NCBI GenBank assembly: GCA_017829075.1
Contig: JAGAJA010000022.1
Coordinates: 1-10,661 of the forward strand
Reading direction: 5' to 3'
Origin: Oscillospiraceae bacterium
GTDB lineage: Bacteria; Bacillota_A; Clostridia; Oscillospirales; Ruminococcaceae
DNA length: 10,661 nt
The stretch's first letter is position 1. Each line of letters begins with the position of its first letter. This document shows positions 1 to 6,241 of this stretch, piece after piece. Both the position numbers and the translations under genes were made by a program. Under the pieces are notes generated by a model, which saw nothing but the letters and a program-made list of their open reading frames with translations, did not search any database and was not told the DNA's origin.

Positions 1-49
1 GAGGGAGGCAATAATGCCTGAAAGGGCAAGAAAATAGGAGGTGCCGAAA

Positions 50-199
50 GTGAGAGTTAAAATTACACTGGCGTGTACAGAATGCAAACAGCGCAACTAC
101 AACACCATGAAGAACAAGAAGAATGATCCTGACAGACTTGAAATGAACAAGTACTGCCGCTTCTGCAAAAAGCATACTCTTCACAAGGAAACCAAGTAA
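50..199 (+). CDS. rpmG: 50S ribosomal protein L33
   Basis: Small 49-residue ribosomal protein of the large subunit. The sequence starts [12 protein letters not shown] and ends [16 protein letters not shown], which is the L33 pattern. Two CxxC pairs (Cys9/Cys12 and Cys36/Cys39) mark the zinc-binding C+ form. The GTG at 50 is chosen as start because AGGAGG lies at 36-41, eight bases upstream. An in-frame GTG at 41 would overlap that Shine-Dalgarno and is less likely. The gene opens the visible part of the rpmG-secE-nusG-rplK-rplA operon, and secE begins 15 bases after its stop. This order is standard in Firmicutes. The operon promoter is probably upstream of the window. Confidence 0.96.
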   Translation: MRVKITLACTECKQRNYNTMKNKKNDPDRLEMNKYCRFCKKHTLHKETK

Positions 200-214
200 T
201 CAGGAGGAGCTACG

Positions 215-547
215 ATGGCAAACGATATCGAGGCAAAGAAGAACGTTGGCAAAAGCACTCCCGATGAAATTTCCGATGTGAAAGAAAGCGCAGACTCCAA
301 GAAGTCAAAGGACAAGGACGCAAAGGAAAAGGACAAGTCCAAGAAGGCGTCCGCAAAGAAGCCCAAGAAGGGTATCGTAAAGTACTTCAAGGACGCAAAG
401 GCTGAATTCAAGAAGGTAGTATGGCCTACTCCCAAGAGCACAACGAACAACACCATCGTTGTTATCGTCGTTTGTCTGCTCGCAGGTCTGTTTATCTTCG
501 GAGTTGATACGCTTTTCGCGTTCCTCAACAAGCTGATACTGGGCTGA
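215..547 (+). CDS. secE: Preprotein translocase subunit SecE with long charged N-terminus
   Basis: SecE clamps SecY in the SecYEG protein-conducting channel of the cytoplasmic membrane. The 110-residue protein has the conserved amphipathic stretch (about 52-75, with EFKKVVWPTPKST) followed by one transmembrane helix (about 80-102). This is the single-helix SecE type. Its position between rpmG and nusG is diagnostic. Residues 1-52 are an added hydrophilic tail, very rich in Lys, Asp, Glu and Ser and probably disordered; single-helix SecE proteins of Gram-positive bacteria are often only about 60 residues. The start is fixed by AGGAGG at 202-207. The tail faces the cytosol; its role is unknown. 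Co-transcribed with nusG, 19 bases downstream. Confidence 0.95.
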   Translation: MANDIEAKKNVGKSTPDEISDVKESADSKKSKDKDAKEKDKSKKASAKKPKKGIVKYFKDAKAEFKKVVWPTPKSTTNNTIVVIVVCLLAGLFIFGVDTLFAFLNKLILG

Positions 548-566
548 CAGGTTCAAGGGGGTAAAT

Positions 567-1091
567 ATGGCTGACACAGAGGCAAAGTGGTATATACTTC
601 ACACTTATTCAGGCTACGAAAACAAGGTTGCCAGTGACATCATGAAGGTTGTCGAGAACAGAAATCTCCAGAACCTTATCGAGGAGGTATATCTCCCCGT
701 TGAAACCGTGACAGAGGTCAAGGAAAACGGCAAAGAGGTTCAGGTGGAGGAAAAGCTGTTCCCCAGCTATGTGTTCGTAAAGATGATCATTACCAACGAG
801 TCGTGGTACATCTGCCGCAACACAAGAGGCGTTACGGGCTTTGTCGGGCCAGGATCACAGCCAACTCCTCTGAGCGAAGAAGAGGTAAAGAACCTCGGAA
901 TTATCACAAGGGAAACCGGTGTTTCCTTTGATCCCGGCGACAGAGTAAGCATAAAATCCGGCCCGCTTGAGGGCTTTGAGGGCGTCATCAAGAGCATTGA
1001 CACCGAGCATAACACGGCGGATATCGACGTTTCCATGTTCGGAAGATCAACTCCCGCAACGCTGGAGCTTACCGCGATCGCCAAAATCTGA
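567..1091 (+). CDS. nusG: Transcription termination/antitermination protein NusG
   Basis: NusG binds elongating RNA polymerase and modulates pausing, Rho action and transcription-translation coupling. The 174-residue protein has an NGN domain (about 5-108), with the typical WYILHTYSGYENKV start and the FPSYVFVKM strand. A KOW domain follows (about 122-174), containing DRVSIKSGPLEGFEGVI. Length is normal for the family. The start has AAGGGGG at 555-561, five bases before ATG. It sits in the classic secE-nusG-rplK order and is translated from the same operon. Confidence 0.97.
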   Translation: MADTEAKWYILHTYSGYENKVASDIMKVVENRNLQNLIEEVYLPVETVTEVKENGKEVQVEEKLFPSYVFVKMIITNESWYICRNTRGVTGFVGPGSQPTPLSEEEVKNLGIITRETGVSFDPGDRVSIKSGPLEGFEGVIKSIDTEHNTADIDVSMFGRSTPATLELTAIAKI

Positions 1092-1140
1092 CGCTTAGGC
1101 GCAGAACACACTTCAAGTTTTTTATGGAGGATAAAAAATC

Positions 1141-1566
1141 ATGGCACAGAAGGTTACAGGATTTATCAAATTACAGATCCCTGCCGGAAAGGCTACACCT
1201 GCTCCCCCTGTCGGACCGGCACTTGGTCAGCACGGTGTAAACATCATGGCATTCACCAAGGAGTTCAACGAGCGCACAAAGGATAAGGCAGGTCTTATCA
1301 TTCCTGTTGTTATCACTGTTTACGCTGATAAGAGCTTTACATTCATTACAAAGACCCCTCCCGCAAGCGTACTCATCAAGAAGGCTTGCAAGATCGAGAG
1401 CGGTTCCGGCGTTCCGAACAAGACCAAGGTTGCAAAGATCACCAAGGCTCAGCTCAAGGAAATCGCTGAAACAAAGATGCCCGACCTGAACGCAGCTAAC
1501 ATCGACACAGCAATGTCTATGATCGCTGGTACTGCTCGTTCCATGGGCGTAGAGGTTGTTGACTGA
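1141..1566 (+). CDS. rplK: 50S ribosomal protein L11
   Basis: L11 forms the GTPase-associated centre of the large subunit together with 23S rRNA helices 43/44. The 141-residue protein has the conserved proline-rich N-terminal segment (about 13-31, [20 protein letters not shown]), where thiostrepton-resistance mutations occur in other bacteria, and the C-terminal rRNA-binding domain. Length and motifs are normal for L11. GGAGG at 1126-1130 sets the start. A 49-base spacer separates it from nusG and a 78-base spacer from rplA; the latter holds a probable L1 binding site. Confidence 0.98.
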   Translation: MAQKVTGFIKLQIPAGKATPAPPVGPALGQHGVNIMAFTKEFNERTKDKAGLIIPVVITVYADKSFTFITKTPPASVLIKKACKIESGSGVPNKTKVAKITKAQLKEIAETKMPDLNAANIDTAMSMIAGTARSMGVEVVD

Positions 1567-1601
1567 TAACCCGCGAAACTACTACAAACCAATTATAATT
1601 C

Positions 1602-1636
1602 GGTGGGAGGATCAATTCCGCTTGACCACAAGGAGG
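1602..1636 (+). promoter_or_regulatory. Probable L1-binding rRNA mimic overlapping the rplA ribosome binding region
   Basis: The rplK-rplA spacer contains GGTGGGAGG (1602-1610) and CTTGACCAC (1621-1629). GTGG at 1603-1606 can pair with CCAC at 1626-1629, and GGA at 1609-1611 with TCC at 1617-1619, leaving an asymmetric internal loop. The same strings, GGUGGGAGG on one strand and CUUGA followed by CCAC on the other, occur in the 23S rRNA L1-stalk base (helices 76-78). L1 is known to repress its own mRNA by binding such a mimic. The helix ends one base before the rplA Shine-Dalgarno (AGGAGG, 1631-1636), so bound L1 would block initiation. The autoregulation is inferred. Confidence 0.55.
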
Positions 1637-1644
1637 ATTTTTTA

Positions 1645-2337
1645 ATGAAACACGGAAAGAAGTACGTTGAAAGCACAAAGCTCGTTGAGTCCGCAAAGGT
1701 TTACGAGTCCAGCGAGGCTTTTGACTTAGTTTGCAAGACCGCAAAGGCTAAGTTCGATGAAACAGTAGAGCTGCACATTCGTCTTGGTGTAGACTCCCGT
1801 CATGCTGACCAGCAGGTTAGAGGCGCGGTAGTTCTCCCCAACGGCACAGGTAAGAAGGTAAGAACACTGGTATTCTGCAAGGCTGACAAGGAGCAGGCTG
1901 CTAAGGACGCTGGCGCAGATTACATCGCAGACAACGATACCGTTGCAAAGATCAACGGCGGCTGGATGGATTTCGAAGTCGTTATCGCAACTCCCGATAT
2001 GATGGGTGTTGTTGGTCGTCTTGGTAAGGTTCTCGGTCCGAGAGGACTTATGCCTAACCCCAAGGCTGGTACAGTTACCCCTGATGTAGCTAAGGCTGTT
2101 CAGGACGCTAAGGCTGGTAAGATCGAGTACCGTCTTGACAAGGCAAACATCATTCACTGCCCGATCGGCAAGGCTTCCTTCGGCCCTGAGAAGCTTGAGC
2201 AGAACTTCAACGCTCTCATGGACGCAGTTGCAAAGGCTAAGCCGGCTGCTGCAAAGGGTCAGTATATCAAGAGCTGCACAGTTTCTTCCACAATGGGCCC
2301 TGGCGTTAAGGTAAATACCATTAAGTTCGGTGTTTAA
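1645..2337 (+). CDS. rplA: 50S ribosomal protein L1
   Basis: L1 builds the mobile L1 stalk that handles deacylated tRNA at the E site, and it acts as a translational repressor in many bacteria. The 230-residue product carries the L1 signature around residues 124-146 ([22 protein letters not shown]). ATG at 1645 is preferred because AGGAGG is at 1631-1636, eight bases upstream. An earlier in-frame start at 1603 would add 14 residues, lacks a well-placed ribosome binding site and would run through the proposed L1 site. The gene is the last of the operon. A strong terminator follows within 20 bases, instead of the rplJ-rplL genes that usually come next. Confidence 0.97.
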   Translation: MKHGKKYVESTKLVESAKVYESSEAFDLVCKTAKAKFDETVELHIRLGVDSRHADQQVRGAVVLPNGTGKKVRTLVFCKADKEQAAKDAGADYIADNDTVAKINGGWMDFEVVIATPDMMGVVGRLGKVLGPRGLMPNPKAGTVTPDVAKAVQDAKAGKIEYRLDKANIIHCPIGKASFGPEKLEQNFNALMDAVAKAKPAAAKGQYIKSCTVSSTMGPGVKVNTIKFGV

Positions 2338-2356
2338 TCGGCTTATCACATGAATT

Positions 2357-2397
2357 AAAACCGTCCGTTCGGTCATATCGTCAACGGACGGTTTTTT
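2357..2397 (+). terminator. Rho-independent terminator of the rpmG-rplA operon
   Basis: AAAACCGTCCGTT (2357-2369) pairs perfectly with AACGGACGGTTTT (2383-2395) around a 13-base loop, and the T run continues to 2397. It ends 28 bases before the esterase start codon, so little room is left for an independent promoter of the next gene. Confidence 0.93.
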
Positions 2398-2424
2398 GTA
2401 CCTGTTATAAAAAGGGAGAATTAA

Positions 2425-3633
2425 ATGAGTATCAAGAGAAAACTTGTCGGACTGCTGACCGCCATGACTGTTATGGTCACAGGCTGCTCCGCAGCAAAAG
2501 AAAATAGCAGCATCACCGAAAATTCCGAGAATTCAAGCCAGACAGTGACATCAGAGGAGGACAGCATGGAGCTTTCACAGAAGAATTTCGCCGCAAATGA
2601 GCAGAACGTAAAGCTCATCGGCAGAACCGCAGAAGCCGAAGGAATTCGTTGGCTTGCGCTTTCAGCCAGCGGTATCGAGTTCACATTCACCGGAACGAGC
2701 GCGGCAATTACCATTGTCGGCGACAATATGATCACAATTCCGGACAAGCAGGCGCGTTTCGCGGTCTACATAAACGGTGAGCGCACCATGGACGAAATGC
2801 TGGACAGCTCAGAGAAGATTTTAACAGTATTCTCTGCCGAAGAAGCCGCTGAAACCACAGTAAAGCTCATCAAGCTGTCGGAAGCCGCTGAGTCCACCAT
2901 GGGAATAAAGAGCATCGACGTTACCTCGATAGGCGACATTCAGCCCACCGCTGAAAAGGAGCTTAAAATCGAGTTCATCGGTGACTCTATCACCTGCGGC
3001 TACGGCGTTGACGACGAGGATCGCAACCACCACTTCAAGACCTCCACTGAGGACGCAACCAAGGCATACGCCTACAAGACCGCGGAGATCCTCGGCGCGG
3101 ATTACAGCCTTGTTTCTTACAGCGGACACGGTATTATTTCCGGCTACACCGATAAGGGCGAAAAGGTCACAGCGCAGCAGATCCCCCCAATCTACACCAA
3201 GTTTGCAAAGTCCTACGGCACATATGAAAATATCTTCAACGTTGCCGATCTTGACTGGGATTTCAGCCTGTTCCAGCCGGATTTTGTCGTAATTAATCTC
3301 GGCACGAACGACGACAGCTACACAAGCGGCAAGGAAGAAAGAGTTGAGGAGTATACTGACGCTTATGCGGAATTCCTCAAGACAGTCCGTGAGAAGAACC
3401 CCGACGCGCAGATCATCTGCTCACTCGGAGTTATGGGCGACCGCCTTATGCCGGGCGTGGAAAAGGCTGTTGATAAGTACACCGGCGAAACCGGGGACAC
3501 CAACATCTCAACATTCCACTTCAAGCCTCAGGACGGCACCACTGGTTACGCGGCGGACTGGCACCCCACAGCAGCCACCCATGATATCGCGGCGGCTGAC
3601 CTCAGCGATTACATCAAGTCGCTGATGGCGTGA
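2425..3633 (+). CDS. Secreted lipoprotein SGNH/GDSL esterase, CE2-like (probable carbohydrate O-deacetylase)
   Basis: A 402-residue exported hydrolase. Residues 1-20 are a lipoprotein signal peptide (MSIKRK, hydrophobic core, VTG|C), so Cys21 should be lipidated and the enzyme tethered outside the membrane. A Ser/Glu-rich linker (about 25-50) leads to a beta-rich N-terminal domain (about 53-170), then an SGNH hydrolase domain (about 180-402). Catalytic blocks are visible: IEFIGDSITCGYG with Ser188 (block I), SYSGHG near 232-236 (block II), NLGTNDD with Asn295 (block III) and DWHP with Asp378/His380 (block V). A jelly-roll domain plus SGNH domain is the layout of carbohydrate esterase family 2, whose members deacetylate plant polysaccharides such as xylan. 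The substrate is inferred. The start has AAAGGGAG upstream. It lies just past the ribosomal operon terminator and is convergent with the ABC transporter operon. Confidence 0.85.
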   Translation: MSIKRKLVGLLTAMTVMVTGCSAAKENSSITENSENSSQTVTSEEDSMELSQKNFAANEQNVKLIGRTAEAEGIRWLALSASGIEFTFTGTSAAITIVGDNMITIPDKQARFAVYINGERTMDEMLDSSEKILTVFSAEEAAETTVKLIKLSEAAESTMGIKSIDVTSIGDIQPTAEKELKIEFIGDSITCGYGVDDEDRNHHFKTSTEDATKAYAYKTAEILGADYSLVSYSGHGIISGYTDKGEKVTAQQIPPIYTKFAKSYGTYENIFNVADLDWDFSLFQPDFVVINLGTNDDSYTSGKEERVEEYTDAYAEFLKTVREKNPDAQIICSLGVMGDRLMPGVEKAVDKYTGETGDTNISTFHFKPQDGTTGYAADWHPTAATHDIAAADLSDYIKSLMA

Positions 3634-3650
3634 TCTCAAGTAAATATAAA

Positions 3651-3680
3651 AAAATGCGCAGCCACACTGACTGCGCATTT
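3651..3680. terminator. Terminator hairpin after the esterase gene; left copy of a 30-bp direct repeat
   Basis: AAATGCGCAG (3652-3661) and CTGCGCATTT (3671-3680) form a perfect 10-bp stem with a 9-base loop. It follows the esterase stop by 18 bases. An A run precedes it, but only ATTT follows before the repeat element begins. It therefore reads better as a terminator for the minus strand than for the esterase. The same 30 bases recur exactly at 3868-3897. Confidence 0.75.
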
Positions 3681-3867
3681 CAGCTTGTCGAAAAACCTAG
3701 TTTTGCCCGCGAAGCGGGCTTTTGAAATCCGTTTTTTGCCCCAGCTCTGCCGGGGCAAAAAACACTTCTATCCGCACAAGTGTGCGATTTGGCGGCATTG
3801 CCGCCAAATCGTGCGCGCAGGGCGGATGTTCGGCGGAAAAGTCCCAACGGGACTTTTTCGACGGTCT
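3681..3867. repeat. 187-bp structured interspersed repeat, copy 1 (MITE-like), bounded by a 9-bp inverted repeat
   Basis: This gene-free block is almost entirely palindromic. GTCGAAAAA (3687-3695) is repeated inverted as TTTTTCGAC (3854-3862), enclosing the element. Inside are four hairpins. GCCCGC-GAA-GCGGGC lies at 3705-3719. GTTTTTTGCCCC (3731-3742) pairs with GGGGCAAAAAAC (3752-3763). CGATTTGGCGGC (3785-3796) pairs with GCCGCCAAATCG (3800-3811) inside an outer ATCCGC/GCGGAT pair. GTCCC-AAC-GGGAC lies at 3841-3853. The first 160 bases match 10502-10661 at 140 of 160 positions, including 79 identical bases (3701-3779). Exact 30-bp direct repeats flank it. No convincing coding sequence is present. 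It resembles a non-autonomous transposable element or a dispersed structured RNA; the family was not recognised. Confidence 0.8.
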
Positions 3868-3899
3868 AAAATGCGCAGCCACACTGACTGCGCATTTTT
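3868..3899. terminator. Bidirectional terminator hairpin between convergent genes; right copy of the 30-bp direct repeat
   Basis: AAATGCGCAG (3869-3878) pairs with CTGCGCATTT (3888-3897), and the T run reaches 3899. On the minus strand the same hairpin ends in TTTTAG just after the ATPase stop at 3906, so it can also end the transporter operon. Positions 3868-3897 are identical to 3651-3680. Joining the left flank of the left copy (A run) to the right flank of this copy (T run) would restore one ordinary bidirectional terminator, as expected if the element between them was inserted later. Confidence 0.85.
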
Positions 3900-3905
3900 G
3901 TTTTG

Positions 3906-4631
3906 TCAAAGTACTCTTGCGAGGAAATCCCGCAGTCGCGGGTTCTTCGGATCAGTGAAGATCTCCTCCGGCTTCCCCTGCTCCTGTATTTTTCCGTCCG
4001 CCATGAATATCACGCGGCTGGCTACCTCTCTGGCGAAGCCCATTTCGTGAGTTACAACAATCATCGTCATTCCCTCGTCCGCAAGCCTCTTCATCAGCTC
4101 AAGGACTTCACCCACCATTTCCGGGTCAAGGGCGGAGGTAGGCTCGTCAAAGAGTATCACGTCAGGATTCATTGCAAGTGTTCGCGCAATGGCGATACGC
4201 TGCTTCTGACCGCCGGAAAGCTGAGAGGGATAGGCGTTAGCCTTATCGGAAAGCCCTACCATGGCGAGCAGCTCGTCCGCGCGCTTGTCTGCCTGCTCCT
4301 GAGTCATCAGCTTGTGCTTGACCGGAGCAATAGTTATATTCCGGCGGATCGTCAGGTGCGGGAACAAATTGAAGTGCTGGAACACCATTCCCATTTTCAT
4401 GCGCACTTCGTTAAGCTCCCTGCCCTTTGCGTGGGTTATTTCCCTTCCCTCAAAGCTGATCGTGCCGGAGGTAGGCTGCTCCAGCAGATTGAGGCAGCGC
4501 AGGAACGTGCTTTTTCCTGAGCCTGACGGCCCGATAACTACGACCTTTTCACCTTTTTCTATATCAAGGGAAATCCCGTCCAGAACCACGGTTTCGCTGA
4601 AGCTTTTTTTCAGATCACTTACGCTTATCAT
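3906..4631 (-). CDS. Polar amino-acid ABC transporter ATP-binding protein (GlnQ/HisP family)
   Basis: A 241-residue ATPase that energises uptake by the membrane partner encoded just upstream. Walker A is GPSGSGKST (34-42), the Q-loop lies in [11 protein letters not shown] (81-91), the ABC signature is LSGGQ (138-142), Walker B is VILFDE (158-163) and the switch histidine is His195 (VTHEM). The sequence is typical of the polar amino-acid uptake family. The start is placed at the ATG whose first base is 4631, since AAAGGAGA lies seven bases upstream on this strand. A TTG six codons earlier is unlikely. It overlaps the end of the permease fusion gene by 17 bases, indicating translational coupling. 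The substrate cannot be read from the sequence. Confidence 0.96.
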   Translation of the reverse strand: MISVSDLKKSFSETVVLDGISLDIEKGEKVVVIGPSGSGKSTFLRCLNLLEQPTSGTISFEGREITHAKGRELNEVRMKMGMVFQHFNLFPHLTIRRNITIAPVKHKLMTQEQADKRADELLAMVGLSDKANAYPSQLSGGQKQRIAIARTLAMNPDVILFDEPTSALDPEMVGEVLELMKRLADEGMTMIVVTHEMGFAREVASRVIFMADGKIQEQGKPEEIFTDPKNPRLRDFLARVL

Positions 4632-6096
4632 TCGATAATCTCCTTTCAAGACGGTTTACCAGCGCGGAAAGCCCCATGACCATTAGCAGATAGATCAGAG
4701 CGACTGCGATCAGCGGCAGGAACGCTTCATAGGTCTGGGAGCGGATCGTGTCGCCGCCCTTTGTGAGGTCATTTATTGCGATATAGCCGGAAACGGAGGT
4801 TTCCTTGAGGAGCACGATGGCTTCGTTTCCGAGCGCCGGGAGAATATTCCGCAGCGCCTGCGGCAGGATTATGGAGATCATGGTTCTGGAATATCCGAAT
4901 CCGAGGGAAGCTCCAGCTTCAAACTGACCGTTGTCCACCGACATAATTCCGGAACGGACTATTTCCGCAACATATGCGGCGGAATTAAGTCCGAATGCAA
5001 TGACCGCAACGAAAATCTTGTTAATATTTACCGAACCGAAGATTACAAAGTAGATGATAAGAAGCTGAACTACCATAGGAGTTCCGCGAACCACCGTAAG
5101 ATATATCCGGCAAATAAAATCGGGAATCTTAAGCTTTCCGGTGCGCTGATTTGTGGAGCGGACTATCGCAATAACAAAGCCCAGCACAATGCCGATAACC
5201 AGCGCCAGTGCAGTGATCAGCAGAGTATTAACAAGACCCTCCGCGAGATATCTCCAGCGCTGCGCGTCAAGGAAAGTGCTTGTAAACTTGTCGATCAGGT
5301 TTTCAGAGGAAGCGCCGCCGTTTCTGACGATAATTACCTGCTTTGCGGTGGTGTAAGTATTCGAGAAATTTACATTCTTCAGTCTGTCCTCGGTCACTGA
5401 CATTCCGGCAACGCCAACGTCTGCCTTTCCGGAAGATACCGCCGTGATAATGGAGTCGAAAGCCATGTCGTCAATGACAAGCTCCTTGCCCAGTATATCG
5501 CAGACAGCTCTCATCATGTCCACGTCAAAGCCGGTGATCTCGCCCTCCTCTTTAAGCTCATAGGGCGGGAATTCCGCGTTGGTTGCCATTACCAGCTTAC
5601 CGGAATACTCTATCCCCTCCGGACTTTTGTAGGGGTGCTGACCATACTCATCTCCTATCCAGTTAGACTCTATCTGGGCAAGAGTTCCGTTTGCTTTCAG
5701 CTCCTCCAGAGCCGAATTTATCTGCTCGGTCAGTTCATCATTGCCTTTTTTCAGGGCTATGGCGTATTCCTCTTCCACAAACGGGTCGGGAAGCGCTGAA
5801 AGATCATGGTTCTTTTCAACAAAGTACTCCGCCGGAGCTGCGTCGATCAGCACCGCGTCCACCTTTCCCTGCTTCAGCGCCTGAATCGCGTCCGCGCCCT
5901 TGTTGTACTTATCCACGGTCGCGTCCGGAATATCCTCAGCGAACGTCATTCCTGTGGTACCGATCTGTACGCCGATCGTCTTTCCCTCAAGATCATCGGC
6001 GCTGTGTACGGTGTTCTCCGCGATCTCAGAAGCGCAGCCTGTCATCATACACAGCATCAGCAACAGAACCGATACCGCCGCTAAAAACTTTTTCAT
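4615..6096 (-). CDS. Lipoprotein substrate-binding/permease fusion of an amino-acid ABC transporter, with permuted binding domain
   Basis: A 493-residue fusion of a solute-binding domain and a permease. The start at 6096 (MKKFLAAV) is favoured because GGAG lies ten bases upstream; an ATG at 6105 would be only one base from it. Residues 1-20 form a lipoprotein signal ending MMTG|C. Residues 33-148 match the second half of family-3 binding proteins ([16 protein letters not shown], then [14 protein letters not shown] with the amine-binding Asp85, then [16 protein letters not shown]). Residues 167-258 match the first half ([24 protein letters not shown], then GMSVTEDR with the carboxylate-binding Arg238). 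The halves are thus in reversed order. A HisM/GlnP-like permease follows (about 285-485) with the EAA loop near 393-420. Both key ligand residues remain, so it is probably functional. The partner ATPase overlaps its end. Confidence 0.9.
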   Translation of the reverse strand: MKKFLAAVSVLLLMLCMMTGCASEIAENTVHSADDLEGKTIGVQIGTTGMTFAEDIPDATVDKYNKGADAIQALKQGKVDAVLIDAAPAEYFVEKNHDLSALPDPFVEEEYAIALKKGNDELTEQINSALEELKANGTLAQIESNWIGDEYGQHPYKSPEGIEYSGKLVMATNAEFPPYELKEEGEITGFDVDMMRAVCDILGKELVIDDMAFDSIITAVSSGKADVGVAGMSVTEDRLKNVNFSNTYTTAKQVIIVRNGGASSENLIDKFTSTFLDAQRWRYLAEGLVNTLLITALALVIGIVLGFVIAIVRSTNQRTGKLKIPDFICRIYLTVVRGTPMVVQLLIIYFVIFGSVNINKIFVAVIAFGLNSAAYVAEIVRSGIMSVDNGQFEAGASLGFGYSRTMISIILPQALRNILPALGNEAIVLLKETSVSGYIAINDLTKGGDTIRSQTYEAFLPLIAVALIYLLMVMGLSALVNRLERRLSNDKRK

Positions 6097-6130
6097 GGTC
6101 GGCATTCTCCTTTATACAATACTTATTTTA

Positions 6131-6159
6131 ATTATACAGCATTCTGCTGATTATTTCAA
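6131..6159 (-). promoter_or_regulatory. Promoter of the ABC transporter operon with palindrome in the spacer
   Basis: On the minus strand, TTGAAA (6159-6154) and TATAAT (6136-6131) are separated by 17 bases, a near-consensus sigma-A promoter. The spacer contains CAGCA-TTC-TGCTG (6137-6149), a perfect 5-bp inverted repeat with partial symmetry beyond it, placed where a repressor would block polymerase. The regulator is not identifiable. The start codon is about 28 bases past the predicted transcription start. Confidence 0.75.
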
Positions 6160-6172
6160 GCACTTTTCTGAG

Positions 6173-6207
6173 AAAAAAAAGAAACCCTCCGGATCTCTCC
6201 GGAGGGT
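6173..6207 (-). terminator. Terminator of the NPDTG surface-protein gene
   Basis: On the minus strand, a perfect 10-bp stem, ACCCTCCGGA/TCCGGAGGGT (6184-6193 with 6198-6207), has a 4-base loop. It is followed by a T-rich run, seen as an A run at 6173-6183 on the plus strand. It separates the surface-protein gene from the transporter operon. Confidence 0.93.
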
Positions 6208-6241
6208 GCGGTTAGTGTTTGAACTATCTGTTACTTATTGA

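Noticed and set aside
14..37. Seven-codon reading frame (ATG to TAG) preceded by GGGAGG
   Set aside because: Too short to support as a gene. Upstream sequence is missing and it could be chance or the tail of a neighbouring gene's spacer.
1726..2376. 216-codon minus-strand open frame opposite rplA
   Set aside because: A shadow of the rplA coding sequence. It starts inside the terminator and has no family motifs.
3681..3867. CRISPR array or tRNA-like structure
   Set aside because: The hairpins are all different and not regularly spaced by unique spacers, and no cloverleaf with conserved T-loop bases can be drawn.
3685..4050. Open frames through the palindromic repeat and into the ATPase region on the + strand
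   Set aside because: They run across repeat hairpins and antisense to a certain ATPase gene, have no ribosome binding site and no recognisable protein features.
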